Notes: generated by a model not told the origin, from the letters alone. Positions 8,843 through 17,255 are shown, numbered from the stretch's first letter. The stretch: 64,000 nucleotides of DNA from Telluria sp042683405 (GCF_042683405.1 NZ_JBHUJS010000001.1:1-64000); one strand, 5' to 3'. Translations and numbers: made by a program.

Positions 8843-8966
8843 GGGTGGCGTTGCGCCACCCGTCATCCCCGCGCACGCGGGGATCCGTGCCCGTAATCGG
8901 CATGGATGCATTCCCCCTACCTCGCTAACAAGCTCACAATGGATCCCCGCCTGCGCGGGGATGACA
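8843..8966. repeat. hairpin plus GTCATCCCCGC/GCGGGGATGAC inverted repeat
   Basis: After the dacC stop there is a perfect 8-bp hairpin (GGGTGGCG-TTG-CGCCACCC, 8843-8861). It is followed by a dispersed element at 8861-8966: GTCATCCCCGCGCACGCGGGGATCC on the left and GGATCCCCGCCTGCGCGG with GATGAC on the right, facing each other about 50 bases apart. Similar facing units are at 15715-15800 and 19909-19990, and a single unit is at 22722-22742. Confidence 0.75.
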
Positions 8967-8971
8967 GACCG

Positions 8972-9877
8972 ATGACCTCCTGCCCCCGCATCGCTACCGC
9001 CTCCCCCGGCCTTGAACTGTCCCGCGTCGTCGCCGGCATGTGGCGCATGGGCGAATGGGGCATGAACGTCGAGCAGCGCATCGCGCTGATCGAACAGTGC
9101 CTGGAGCTGGGCGTGACGTCCTTCGACCACGCCGACATCTACGGCAGCTATGGCGTGGAAGGCCTGTTCGGCGAAGCGCTGCGCGCCAGGCCGGCGCTGC
9201 GCGAGCGCATGCAGCTGGTGTCGAAGTGCGGCATCAAGCTGGTCGCGCCGCAGCGCCCGGATCACACGATCAAGTCGTACGACACCAGCGCGGCGCACAT
9301 CATCGCCTCCGCCGAGGAATCGCTGCGTCAGCTGAACACCGACCGCCTCGAACTGCTGCTGATCCACCGTCCGGATCCGCTGATGGACTTCGACGAGGTG
9401 GCGGGCGCGTTCACGCGGCTGCGCAAGGACGGCAAGGTGCTGCACTTCGGCGTTTCCAACTTCTCGCGCCACCAGTTCGAATGCCTGAACCGCCGCTTTC
9501 CGCTGGCGACCAACCAGGTCGAATTCTCGCCGCTGCACGTGGCGCCCATGTACGACGAGACCTTCGACGGCCTGCAGGACCTGGGCGTGCCGCCGATGGT
9601 ATGGTCGCCGCTGGGCGGCGGGCGCCTGTTCGACAGCAGCGACGCGAACGCGGAGGAGCTGCGCCTGGTGATCAAGGAAATCTCGGACGAACTGGGGCGA
9701 CCGTTCGCCAGCGTCGTCTTCGCGTGGATCATGGCGCTGCCGTGCAAGCCGATCCCGATTACCGGCAGCGGGCGGGTCGAGGCGATCGCGCTGGCGGCGC
9801 AGGCGACCCAGTTCGCCCTCTCGCGCACCGACTGGTTCCGCATCCTGCGCGCCGCGCGCCAGGACGACATCGCCTGA
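8972..9877 (+). CDS. aldo/keto reductase
   Basis: A 301-residue TIM-barrel oxidoreductase using NAD(P)H. The catalytic residues can be placed: Asp and Tyr in FDHADIYGSYG, Lys in SKCGIKL and His in LLLIHRPDP. The C-terminal cofactor region PCKPIPITGSGR is also present. It resembles the YdhF-type group. An upstream in-frame ATG at 8906 would translate the dispersed repeat (giving a DPRLRGDDR peptide) and is rejected; ATG 8972 lies right after the repeat. The physiological substrate is not evident. Confidence 0.85.
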   Translation: MTSCPRIATASPGLELSRVVAGMWRMGEWGMNVEQRIALIEQCLELGVTSFDHADIYGSYGVEGLFGEALRARPALRERMQLVSKCGIKLVAPQRPDHTIKSYDTSAAHIIASAEESLRQLNTDRLELLLIHRPDPLMDFDEVAGAFTRLRKDGKVLHFGVSNFSRHQFECLNRRFPLATNQVEFSPLHVAPMYDETFDGLQDLGVPPMVWSPLGGGRLFDSSDANAEELRLVIKEISDELGRPFASVVFAWIMALPCKPIPITGSGRVEAIALAAQATQFALSRTDWFRILRAARQDDIA

Positions 9878-9882
9878 ACACA

Positions 9883-9899
9883 GGGGACCATCCCCTTTT
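9883..9899 (+). terminator. GGGGAC repeat acting as a weak terminator
   Basis: GGGGACCATCCCC followed directly by TTTT, six bases after the aldo/keto reductase stop. The stem is only five base pairs (GGGGA/TCCCC), so termination strength is uncertain. Confidence 0.45.
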
Positions 9900-9913
9900 C
9901 GCGTTAACGCGAC

Positions 9914-10008
9914 ATACCCCCTAGGGGTATATGCCCCCGCCGACGAAGCCGTCAAAAAAGAGGGGGGTATGCCGTGCGCGCCCGCCCGCAGGGCTATACT
10001 CCCCCTAC
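9914..10008 (+). promoter_or_regulatory. G-tract operators of a CsoR/RcnR/FrmR-type repressor
   Basis: Three elements with the A/T-flanked G(C)-tract typical of this repressor family lie before the gene at 10029. One is the inverted repeat ATACCCC-CTA-GGGGTAT (9914-9930), one is GAGGGGGGTATG (about 9960-9971) and one is CTATACTCCCCCTA (9994-10007), only about 20 bases before the start codon. The pattern suggests autoregulation. Confidence 0.6.
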
Positions 10009-10028
10009 CTCATCGATCGGGAGATCCC

Positions 10029-10328
10029 ATGTCGCAAATCGGGGACGGGCCGCTCACGCCCGAGCAGAAGACCGACCTGCAGCACCGGCTGGCGCGCATC
10101 GAAGGCCAGCTGCGCGGAATCCAGAAGCTGATCGCCATCGCCGCCGAGCCGTCGGACTGCGACGCAGCGGTGCAGCAGATGGCTGCCGCGCGCAAGGCGC
10201 TGGAGCGCTGCTTCACGCAGCTGGTCTGCGCCACGATGGTGACCCAGGCGGACAATGCGCGCGACCTGGACGCGGCGCAGGAAACCTCCCGGCATATGTC
10301 GCAGATCCTCGACAAATACCTCGGCTAG
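10029..10328 (+). CDS. metal/formaldehyde-sensing transcriptional repressor (FrmR/RcnR-like, DUF156)
   Basis: A 99-residue all-helical repressor. The N-terminal helix contains the family stretch RLARIEGQLRGIQKLI, which contributes to the tetramer and DNA contacts. The first ligand Cys is C44 (PSDCDAA). The later canonical His/Cys ligands of CsoR or RcnR are not obvious; instead C61 and C67 are present, so the effector is uncertain. The start ATG 10029 follows GGGAG. No transporter or dehydrogenase gene that it could control lies nearby. Its stop overlaps that of pssA on the opposite strand within CTAG. Confidence 0.8.
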   Translation: MSQIGDGPLTPEQKTDLQHRLARIEGQLRGIQKLIAIAAEPSDCDAAVQQMAAARKALERCFTQLVCATMVTQADNARDLDAAQETSRHMSQILDKYLG

Positions 10329-11104
10329 TCCTCGTACACCAGCGGCGGCGCGACACCGCGCCAGCCCATCTGCCACGCGATGTTGAGCAGCAGGGTCATG
10401 CTGATGTAGACCAGGAAGAACAGGACAAAGAAGCGCTCGCGCAGCAAGGCCAGCAGCGCCAGCATCACGCCCAGCACCACGATCGCGGTCGCATTGATCT
10501 TCTGCTTGGAGCTGGGGAAGCGCACCGTGGACACCATCAGCGTGCCCACGCCCAACAGCAGTCCGATCAGCATCATGCGCTGGGTGATGGTGACCAGGGG
10601 GTCCGGCCAGGCCACCACGACGGCAGCGACGCAGGCCGCGCCCGCGGTGATGGGCATGCCGACGAAGTAGCGCGGATCCGTGCGCCCGACCGACACATTG
10701 AAGCGCGCCAGCCGCAACGCGCCGCAGGCCACGAACACGAACGCCGCCAGCCCGCCCATGCGCAGCAGCGTCGGGTGCTCCGGTCCCAGGTTGGCGAAGC
10801 CCCAGCAGTACAGGAGCAGGCCGGGCGCGCAGCCGAAGTTCATCACGTCCGCGATCGAGTCCAGCTGCACGCCAAAGGCGGAGCTGGTGCCCGTGGCGCG
10901 CGCCACGAAGCCGTCCACCGCGTCGAACACGCCCGCCAGCACCAGCAGGATGGCCGCCATCCGGTAGCCCTGCGGGTCGCCCACGTGGGCGTTGTCCACC
11001 GAAAGCACGATGCTGCCAAAGCCACAGGCAATCGATAACAGCGTCACCATGCTGGGCAGGGCGAACTTGGCGCGCGCGAGGCGCTGGCGACGGACGGTTT
11101 TCAC
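10325..11104 (-). CDS. pssA: CDP-diacylglycerol--serine O-phosphatidyltransferase
   Basis: A 259-residue integral membrane enzyme that makes phosphatidylserine, the precursor of phosphatidylethanolamine. The CDP-alcohol phosphotransferase motif DGx2ARx8Gx3Dx3D is visible in DAVDGFVARATG followed by GVQLDSIADVMNFG. About eight hydrophobic helices follow the N-terminal LPSMVTLLSIACGFGS segment. I chose GTG at 11104 (VKTVRRQRLARAKF) because AGG lies six bases upstream and the protein aligns with family length; longer in-frame extensions would overlap the divergent lipoprotein gene. It shares the divergent promoter region 11105-11239 with that gene. Confidence 0.85.
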   Translation of the reverse strand: MKTVRRQRLARAKFALPSMVTLLSIACGFGSIVLSVDNAHVGDPQGYRMAAILLVLAGVFDAVDGFVARATGTSSAFGVQLDSIADVMNFGCAPGLLLYCWGFANLGPEHPTLLRMGGLAAFVFVACGALRLARFNVSVGRTDPRYFVGMPITAGAACVAAVVVAWPDPLVTITQRMMLIGLLLGVGTLMVSTVRFPSSKQKINATAIVVLGVMLALLALLRERFFVLFFLVYISMTLLLNIAWQMGWRGVAPPLVYED

Positions 11105-11239
11105 TAGGCCTGGATCAAGAAAGATGCAATCAAGTCCATATTCTACAGGCTGGCGTGGATGGCCTTGCTCAGTTGAACTCGCACCATTTTTGTTTTCGCC
11201 TAGAATGCAATTCAACAAGCTGAACCTGGAGATATATTG

Positions 11240-12193
11240 ATGAGCACCCGGGCACATGAACCGAACCGCTGGAAGCTGGGCGTTGCCGCCGTGCTGGCAA
11301 GCCTGCTGCTGGCCGCCTGCGGCGGAGGCGGCGGCGGCTCGAACGCGGCGCCGATACCGCCGATCGTCAGCCCGGGCACGCCTGGCGCGCCGGTTGCCAC
11401 CAACAACACCGCGGTCGACGGCCGCAACTGGCTCAACTTCCGCCGCGCCCAGGCCGGCATGTCGGTGCTGACCCAGAACACTATCGTCGACAAGGCTGCG
11501 CAGGCGCACTCGGACTACCAGCGCCTGAACGACACGATCACGCACACCGAGACCGCCGGCAAGCCGGGCTTCACCGGCGCCGAGCTGAAGGACAGGTTGA
11601 TCGCGGCCGGCTACAACTTCGTGGGCGAAAGCGCCTTTGGCGAAGTGATCTCGGCAACGTCAAGCAAGGACGGCTTCTACATGGCCGAAGAGCTGATCAC
11701 CGCGATCTACCACCGTTTCGTGATCTTCGAGCCACGTTTCGAGGAGATCGGTTCGGGATCGGGCACCACCGCCAGCGGCTACACCTATTTCACGGCCAAC
11801 TTCACCACCAATAACGGTTACGGCCCTGGGCTGGGCAACAACATCAGTGCCTGGCCGTTCGACGGGCAAACCGCGGTGGCGCCGAATTTCTTCAGCGATT
11901 ACGAGGCGCCGGATCCGGTCCCGGGCGCGAACGAGGTGGGGTATCCGATCAGCGTGCAGGGCGACCTGGATGCGGTGCTGACCACGGTCAGCTTCACCGT
12001 GCGCGAGCGCGGGTCGTCGACCAACCTGCCGGTGCGGCTGCTGACGCGGGCGAACGACGGATATACGCCGCAGTCGGCGGCGGCGATCATCCCCCTGGCC
12101 AAGCTGAAGGGCAATACCACGTACGACGCGAGCTTCAGCGGCACGATCCGCGGAGTGCCCGTCACCAAGAACTGGTCGTTCACGACGAAATGA
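11240..12193 (+). CDS. CAP-domain (SCP/PR1-like) lipoprotein
   Basis: A 317-residue predicted lipoprotein. The signal peptide ends in the lipobox LLAAC, followed by six glycines that form a flexible tether. Residues about 55-200 match the bacterial CAP/SCP domain (NWLNFRRAQAGM, AAQAHSDYQ, THTETAGKPGFTG, YNFVGE). The C-terminal ~100 residues form a beta-rich domain. CAP proteins are secreted or surface proteins of poorly defined function. ATG 11240 has GGAG eight bases upstream; the adjacent TTG 11237 is less likely. Confidence 0.8.
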   Translation: MSTRAHEPNRWKLGVAAVLASLLLAACGGGGGGSNAAPIPPIVSPGTPGAPVATNNTAVDGRNWLNFRRAQAGMSVLTQNTIVDKAAQAHSDYQRLNDTITHTETAGKPGFTGAELKDRLIAAGYNFVGESAFGEVISATSSKDGFYMAEELITAIYHRFVIFEPRFEEIGSGSGTTASGYTYFTANFTTNNGYGPGLGNNISAWPFDGQTAVAPNFFSDYEAPDPVPGANEVGYPISVQGDLDAVLTTVSFTVRERGSSTNLPVRLLTRANDGYTPQSAAAIIPLAKLKGNTTYDASFSGTIRGVPVTKNWSFTTK

Positions 12194-12196
12194 GGA

Positions 12197-12218
12197 CCGG
12201 GGACTGCCCCCGGTTTTT
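12197..12218 (+). terminator. Rho-independent terminator after the CAP lipoprotein
   Basis: A hairpin CCGGGG-ACTGC-CCCCGG is followed by TTTTT, beginning at the stop codon of the gene. It overlaps a degenerate copy of the GGGGAC repeat family. Confidence 0.75.
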
Positions 12219-12223
12219 GCGCG

Positions 12224-12466
12224 CTAGCGGGTGAATTCGGCTTCTTCGTCGAAGGCGTCAGCGCAACCCTTGCCGCAGAAGCGCTTGACGCTGTCGAGAG
12301 GCTTCTCGCAGTACCAACAGGAGCCCTTGGGCGGAAGGCTTTGCCGCGACGGCGTTGCGGCGCGCAGCGGTGGCGGCTCCGTGGCCATGCTTGCGCAGGC
12401 CATCTCAGCCACTGCATCCTTTTCCGGTAGCCCTTCAGAGATCGTTCCCATGGCTCCCCCTGGCAT
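12224..12466 (-). CDS. small Cys-rich (zinc-binding) protein
   Basis: An 80-residue protein with a C-x2-C-x11-C-x3-C knuckle (CWYC ... FCGKGC) in the C-terminal half, followed by an acidic end (FDEEAEF). This resembles small zinc-ribbon proteins such as DUF2116-like families. The N-terminus is uncertain: ATG at 12466 or 12451 (the latter with GGGGGAG close by) and two later ATGs are possible. The gene faces the terminator of the CAP lipoprotein. The function is unknown. Confidence 0.6.
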   Translation of the reverse strand: MPGGAMGTISEGLPEKDAVAEMACASMATEPPPLRAATPSRQSLPPKGSCWYCEKPLDSVKRFCGKGCADAFDEEAEFTR

Positions 12467-12880
12467 TATTCAAGGCAAGATTACTCCAAGGGAATATCGT
12501 TGCGATGAGAATGCGCAAATTTGGCCGACCCGCTACATGCCGCAGGGCAAGTTCTACGTCTTGCCTCAAGGTCGTGGTGCGTGCGGCCGGCTTGTCCAGT
12601 GTGCGCTGATTATGTTGACGCTGCAATACAGCGGCCGCGCAGTGTTGCGCAGTGTGCACGGTGGGACGGATGGAAGAACGGGAATGCATGTGTGCAGCTC
12701 CTGCTGACTCGGAGGGCTTGGCCAGCGCCAAGTTTCGGTCGTGAAAATCATAACAGGAGCCGGGCCGCGCACGATTCGCAACTTTGCGGAATTTGCAGAG
12801 TGTGGGAATCTGGTCAGATCGGCCTTGTTTCCAGTGCGCTCCTGTGGTGGAGCGCGCTGGAAAGCCGCGAACCGTTCCCG
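12467..12880. other. gene-free stretch
   Basis: About 410 bases without a convincing gene. Open frames here lack homology-like composition or a ribosome-binding site. I see no tRNA-like, repeat or clear terminator structure. The right part would hold the 3' end region of the yciI-like transcript and the left part the promoter of the 80-residue protein. Confidence 0.5.
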
Positions 12881-13306
12881 CTAGCGCGACGCGACCTGGG
12901 CACGCAGGCGTTCTTCCTGTGCGCGCAGCTCGGGGGTGAGTTCCGCGCCAAAGTCCTCCGCTTCGAAAATCTGGCGGATTTCGATCTCGGACTCGCCTTC
13001 CTGGAACGGATTCGGGCAACGCTTGACCCACTCGATCGCTTCTTCCTTCGACTTGACGTTCCAGATCCAAAAGCCGGCGATGAGTTCCTTGGTTTCGGGG
13101 AACGGGCCGTCGGTGACAGTGCGCTCCGTGCCCTTGAAGCGCACGCGCGCCCCTTTCGAGCTTGGGTGCAAGCCCTCCCCGGCCTGCATGATGCCGGCCT
13201 TGACCAGCTCTTCGTTGTAGTTGCCCATGTCGGTGAGCAGCTTTTCGTCCGGCATGATGCCGGCTTCCGACTCCGCGGTGGCTTTGACGATGATCATGAA
13301 TCGCAT
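12881..13306 (-). CDS. YciI-family (DGPF domain) protein
   Basis: A 141-residue protein beginning MRFMIIVKAT and carrying the family signature DGPFPETKELIAGFW, followed by the WVKRCPNP segment. YciI-like proteins have a ferredoxin-like fold and are often encoded next to VOC proteins and sigma factors; no sigma factor is present here. The start at 13306 is fixed by a strong AGGAGGAGG site eight bases upstream. The VOC gene lies 13 bases upstream on the same strand, so both are probably co-transcribed. The function is unknown. Confidence 0.85.
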   Translation of the reverse strand: MRFMIIVKATAESEAGIMPDEKLLTDMGNYNEELVKAGIMQAGEGLHPSSKGARVRFKGTERTVTDGPFPETKELIAGFWIWNVKSKEEAIEWVKRCPNPFQEGESEIEIRQIFEAEDFGAELTPELRAQEERLRAQVASR

Positions 13307-13319
13307 GGGGTCCTCCTCC

Positions 13320-13787
13320 TTAGCACATACCGGATTTTTGCATCGCTTCCTGCATCTCCTGCGGCGACATGTCCCGCACGTGCGTGGCGACGGACCAGCG
13401 GTGGCCCCACGGGTCTTCCAGCACGCCGTAGCGGTCGCCCCAGAAGGTTTCCTCGACCGGCATGATGGACTTGGCGCCCGCATCGACTGCGCGCCGGAAC
13501 ACGGCGTCCGAGTCGGACACGTACAGGTGCAGCGTGACGGGCGTGCCCGTCAGGGTGAGCGGGCCCATGGCCTTCCACTCCGGCATCTCGTCCACGAGCA
13601 TGACCATGGAGTCGCCGATGCGGATCATGGCATGCATCAGTTTGCCGTTCGGCATGGGCATGCGTGCCACCTCGCTCGCTTCGAACGCCTTGGTATAAAA
13701 GGCGATCGCGTCCGAGGCGCCATTGCACACGAGGTGCGGCGTGACGGTGTGCATGCCTTCGGGAATAGCTTTCACTTGCTGGTTCAT
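13320..13787 (-). CDS. VOC-family (PhnB-like glyoxalase/bleomycin-resistance fold) protein
   Basis: A 155-residue protein of the vicinal oxygen chelate superfamily in its PhnB-like branch. Typical stretches are VTPHLVCNGASDAIAFY at the N-terminus, DSMVMLVDE in the middle and DRYGVLEDPWGHRWSVATH near the end. It ends with a DMSPQEM segment common in this group. It forms a pair with the yciI-like gene downstream. The enzymatic role is not known, and metal ligands are only partly conserved in this branch. Confidence 0.85.
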   Translation of the reverse strand: MNQQVKAIPEGMHTVTPHLVCNGASDAIAFYTKAFEASEVARMPMPNGKLMHAMIRIGDSMVMLVDEMPEWKAMGPLTLTGTPVTLHLYVSDSDAVFRRAVDAGAKSIMPVEETFWGDRYGVLEDPWGHRWSVATHVRDMSPQEMQEAMQKSGMC

Positions 13788-13871
13788 GTCTGGAATCCTT
13801 TCGAAAGGTGGGTGTGCATGGCTACGACGAACGAAGCAGCCCGTTTTCGACAGCCCGGCGACGAAAAAAAT

Positions 13872-14420
13872 TCAGCGGACCGGCTCGAGGGTGACCACGA
13901 TCGCGTCGCGCGCGATGCGGACCCGCGTCGGGCGGAACTGCACGCCATAGCGGCGCAAGTCTTCCGGACGGAAGTTGTATACAGCGATGTCGGAGTAGAC
14001 GTTGGTGAGCAGCACGTTGGCAAGGCGGGAGAGGTGCCGCTGCGCATCGGGATTGACGCCGTCCAGGCGGAACTGGTCGACGCGGGCCTCGCGCAGGCGC
14101 ACCGCATTGCTGGCGTTATCCAGGAACACGCGTCCGGACACGCCGAGATCGCCCATCCACACGTCGCGCGTGAATGGCGGGCGCACCTCGATGTCGCTAC
14201 CGAGCGCGATCCGCTCCGTCTCGGGGAACAGGCGCGGTTGCGGCCGGGCCAGCGTTACCTCGAAGACCTCGAGCACGCGGTGCCGGACCGGGAAGCGCTC
14301 TTCCAGACGCGACTGGATCTTTTCCAGCGGTATCGCGACATCTTGCGGGCCGACCAGGCTGGCGCAGGAAGCAAGCAACAGGCACAGCGTCAGCGCGGCG
14401 GCGCGTTTCAGGATGCTCAT
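13872..14420 (-). CDS. DUF1439-family lipoprotein
   Basis: A 182-residue predicted lipoprotein with signal peptide MSILKRAAALTLCLLLASC, where the last Cys is the lipidation site. The mature part matches DUF1439 (YceB-like) in length and in segments such as IPLEKIQSRLEERFPV and VSGRVFLDN. Members have a lipid-binding-like TULIP fold, but their role is unclear. The start at 14420 has AGGAGG eight bases upstream. It is divergent from the serine hydrolase gene. Confidence 0.78.
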   Translation of the reverse strand: MSILKRAAALTLCLLLASCASLVGPQDVAIPLEKIQSRLEERFPVRHRVLEVFEVTLARPQPRLFPETERIALGSDIEVRPPFTRDVWMGDLGVSGRVFLDNASNAVRLREARVDQFRLDGVNPDAQRHLSRLANVLLTNVYSDIAVYNFRPEDLRRYGVQFRPTRVRIARDAIVVTLEPVR

Positions 14421-14578
14421 GGCGGTCTCCTCCTTTGTTCTACTGTACCACCGGGCTCGGCCATGGCAATAAGGAACGCGAACGGAACGGACTTCGCACA
14501 AGCCCGCCGGCTGCGGCTAGAATCGACCGCTGGGCCCGGATGGATTGCGGCGGGCAAACCAGTGTTAAAGGAAGCGGG

Positions 14579-15712
14579 ATGCGGAAAATGGCGATGTGCG
14601 CAGTGGTATCGATAGCGGCAGCAGGAGCGGGATGTTCGAGCCTGCCGCGCGGCGGGTTCGACGAGGCGCGCACGGCGCCGATCGCGCGGGCCATCACCAG
14701 TGTCATTGCCGAGCGGCGCATGCCGGGCGCCGCCTTCCGGCTCGAACAAGGCCCGCACGTCTATGAAGGCACGTTCGGCAAGGACAGCTACCGCGAGGAT
14801 GCCACTCCGGTGGCCCCGGACACCATCTACGACGTCGCCTCGCTGACCAAGGTGCTGGCGACGGCGCCTTCGGTGCTGCTGCTGGCCGAGCGGGGCCGCA
14901 TCGACCTCGATGCACCGGTGGTGCGCTACTTCCCCGAGTGCGCGGGCGGCGGGCGGGACGCGATCCTGGTACGGCACCTGCTCACGCATACCTCGGGCCT
15001 CAAGGCGGGCATTCCCGCCAAGCCGGCGTGGCAGGGAGCCGATGCGGCGCATGCCCTCGCCTGCGCCGCGGAGCCGACGCACCTGCCGGGCACCTACTTC
15101 CGCTATTCGGACATCAACTACATCCTGCTGGGACGGCTGGTGGAAACCGTGTCGGGCGAGCGGCTGGACGCCTTCGCCGCGCGGCACATCTTCGCGCCGC
15201 TCGGCATGCGCGACACCGGCTTCCTCCCCCTGCAGCGCGGCTGGCAGGCACGCGTCGCACCGACGCAGGACGACCACCGGGGCGAGGTGCACGATCCGAC
15301 CGTGCACCGCATGGGTGGCGTGGCCGGCGCGGCGGGGCTGTTCTCGACGGCACGCGACGTGGCGCGCTTTGCGCGCATGCTGCTGGCGGGCGGCGAGCTC
15401 GATGGCGTGCGGGTGCTGAGGGAGGCGAGCGTGCGGCTCATGACCACGGCGCAGACGCCCGCCGGGATCGCGGAGCTGCGCGGCATGGGAATGGATATCG
15501 ACTCACCGTTCGCGCGGCCGCGCGGGGCGATTTTCCCGGTGGGGAGTTATGGGCACACCGGGTTCACGGGCTGCTTCCTGTGGGTGGACCCGGGGTCGCG
15601 GACCTTCTACGTGTTCCTGTCCAACCGCGTTTATCCCGATGGGGCGAGCAATATCCTCGGCTTGTATGGGGAGCTGGGAACCTTGGCGGCCCGCGCCGTC
15701 TCGGGTTCATAG
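14579..15712 (+). CDS. serine hydrolase of the beta-lactamase/class C PBP family, lipoprotein
   Basis: A 377-residue enzyme. A short signal with a possible lipobox AGAGC (Cys about 19) precedes the catalytic domain. The nucleophile motif SLTK is at 88-91 (DVASLTK), followed by the tyrosine motif in RYSDINY, and HTGFTG near the C-terminus in place of KTG. These fit family S12-type esterases or D-aminopeptidases rather than true beta-lactamases. ATG 14579 has AAGGAAG upstream; in-frame codons further upstream overlap the divergent DUF1439 gene. The substrate is not predictable. Confidence 0.85.
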   Translation: MRKMAMCAVVSIAAAGAGCSSLPRGGFDEARTAPIARAITSVIAERRMPGAAFRLEQGPHVYEGTFGKDSYREDATPVAPDTIYDVASLTKVLATAPSVLLLAERGRIDLDAPVVRYFPECAGGGRDAILVRHLLTHTSGLKAGIPAKPAWQGADAAHALACAAEPTHLPGTYFRYSDINYILLGRLVETVSGERLDAFAARHIFAPLGMRDTGFLPLQRGWQARVAPTQDDHRGEVHDPTVHRMGGVAGAAGLFSTARDVARFARMLLAGGELDGVRVLREASVRLMTTAQTPAGIAELRGMGMDIDSPFARPRGAIFPVGSYGHTGFTGCFLWVDPGSRTFYVFLSNRVYPDGASNILGLYGELGTLAARAVSGS

Positions 15713-15714
15713 GA

Positions 15715-15800
15715 CGTCACCCCAGCGAAGGCTGGGGTCCATGCCGGGCTTGCGGCTTCGCTCGGCTCGGTATGAATCCCAGCCTTCGCTGGGATGACGG
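15715..15800. repeat. facing CCCAGCGAAGGCTGGG repeat units between convergent genes
   Basis: Two oppositely oriented units, GTCACCCCAGCGAAGGCTGG on the left and CCAGCCTTCGCTGGGATGAC on the right, are separated by about 35 bases. They fill the gap between the converging ends of the serine hydrolase and mnmE genes and can form a hairpin on either strand. The same family is found at 19909-19990. Confidence 0.8.
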
Positions 15801-15802
15801 GG

Positions 15803-17182
15803 TTACTTGCCGATGCAGAAGCGGCTAAAGATCACGCCGAGCAGGTCGTCGGGCGAGAACTCGCCAGTGATGCTCGACAGCTGTGCCTGCGCAAGGCGCA
15901 GCTCCTCCGCAAACAGGTCCAGCGACTGGTCGTCCTGCGCCGCGTGCGCGCCGGCCATGTCGAGGTGCTGGTGCGCCGCGCGCAGCGCGATCAGGTGGCG
16001 CTCGCGCGCGAGGAACACCGACTCGCCGGTCTGCTGCCAGCCGGCGATGCGCAGCAGCTCGGCGCGCAGCAGGTCGATGCCGGCCTTGTCGTGCGCGGAC
16101 AGGTAGATGTGCGTGGCGTCCTCGGCCGCGTCCACCGCCGGCTTGTGCCCGGACAGGTCGATCTTGTTCCAGATGCGCAGCACCGGCACGCCTTCGGGGA
16201 ACGCCGCCACGATGCCCTCGTCGGCGCGCGTCGGTCCCAGGCTCGCATCCAGCAGGTGCAGGATGACGTCGGCCTTGCCCACTTCGCCCCAAGTGCGTTC
16301 GATGCCGATGCGCTCCACCATGTCCACTTCGTCCGTCAGCGCGCGGATGCCCGCGGTGTCGATGATGTTGAGCGGGATGCCTTCCACCTGGATCGTCTCG
16401 GTGACCTTATCGCGCGTGGTGCCCGCGATCGGGGTGACGATGGCCACGTCGGTGCCGGCCAGCGCGTTGAGCAGCGAGGACTTGCCGACGTTCGGCTGGC
16501 CGACCAGCACCACGTTCAGCCCTTCGCGCAGCAGCGCGCCTTGCGACGCCTGTGCGAATACGCGGTCGAGCGCGTCGACGATGCCGGCCAGCTGGCCGCG
16601 TGCGTTGGACTTTTCGAGAAAGTCGATTTCTTCCTCGGGGAAGTCGAGCGTGGCCTCAACCAGCATGCGCAGGTTGATGACCTTCTCGACCAGGACGTGG
16701 ATCGCCCTGGAGAAGGCGCCGGAGAGCGACTGGGACGCCGACTTGGCGGCCGCTTCGGTCGAGGCGTCGATCAGGTCGGCCACGGCTTCGGCCTGGGCCA
16801 GGTCCAGCTTGTCGTTGAGGTAGGCGCGGCGGGTGAACTCGCCGGGTTCGGCCAGGCGCACGCCGGATTCGGCGCCCGCTTCGAGCACGCGCGCCAGCAG
16901 CATCTGCAGCACGATGGGGCCGCCGTGGCCCTGCAGTTCGAGGACGTCTTCGCCGGTGTAGGAATGCGGGCCTTTGAACCACAGCGCGATGCCCTGGTCG
17001 ATGACGGTGCCGTCGGCTTGCGTGAACGGCAGGTAGGTGGCGTGGCGCGGCTTGAGCGTGGTGTCCGGGAACAGTGCTGTCATCAGTGGCGCCAGCGACT
17101 TGCCGGAGGCGCGCACGACGCCGATGCCGCCGCGGCCGGGGGCAGTGGCGATGGCGGCGATGGGGGAAGTGTCTGGGATCAT
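15803..17182 (-). CDS. mnmE: tRNA uridine-5-carboxymethylaminomethyl(34) synthesis GTPase
   Basis: A 459-residue GTPase that, with MnmG, modifies the wobble uridine of several tRNAs. The N-terminal folate-binding domain starts IAAIATAPGRGGIGVVR. The inserted G domain has GQPNVGKSS, DTAGIR and NKID, and the protein ends with the catalytic C-terminal FCIGK motif. The start at 17182 gives MIPDTSPIAAIATAP. It lies downstream of yidC on the same strand but behind a terminator, so it probably has its own promoter between 17183 and 17255. Confidence 0.95.
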   Translation of the reverse strand: MIPDTSPIAAIATAPGRGGIGVVRASGKSLAPLMTALFPDTTLKPRHATYLPFTQADGTVIDQGIALWFKGPHSYTGEDVLELQGHGGPIVLQMLLARVLEAGAESGVRLAEPGEFTRRAYLNDKLDLAQAEAVADLIDASTEAAAKSASQSLSGAFSRAIHVLVEKVINLRMLVEATLDFPEEEIDFLEKSNARGQLAGIVDALDRVFAQASQGALLREGLNVVLVGQPNVGKSSLLNALAGTDVAIVTPIAGTTRDKVTETIQVEGIPLNIIDTAGIRALTDEVDMVERIGIERTWGEVGKADVILHLLDASLGPTRADEGIVAAFPEGVPVLRIWNKIDLSGHKPAVDAAEDATHIYLSAHDKAGIDLLRAELLRIAGWQQTGESVFLARERHLIALRAAHQHLDMAGAHAAQDDQSLDLFAEELRLAQAQLSSITGEFSPDDLLGVIFSRFCIGK

Positions 17183-17220
17183 GTTGTTGATTTTATGTGA
17201 ATTCGTCGCGCGGGGTGGGC

Positions 17221-17245
17221 ACTGTCCCCGCATGGGACGGTCCCC
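17221..17245. repeat. degenerate GGGGAC/GTCCCC repeat pair
   Basis: ACTGTCCCC followed by GGGACGGTCCCC, upstream of mnmE and next to the yidC terminator. It belongs to the same family as 1760-1787 and 62619-62647. Confidence 0.6.
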
Positions 17246-17255
17246 TTCCAACGAA

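Noticed and set aside
8906..8971. Upstream start for the aldo/keto reductase
   Set aside because: It would translate the dispersed repeat into the N-terminus; ATG 8972 fits the family.
12435..13070. Open frames of up to 210 codons around the gene-free stretch
   Set aside because: They overlap the yciI-like gene in antisense, and the part outside it has no recognisable protein features.
14579..15712. Serine hydrolase as a beta-lactamase resistance gene
   Set aside because: The C-terminal HTG context and lipoprotein-like signal suit esterase or peptidase S12 members; nothing specific points to drug hydrolysis.
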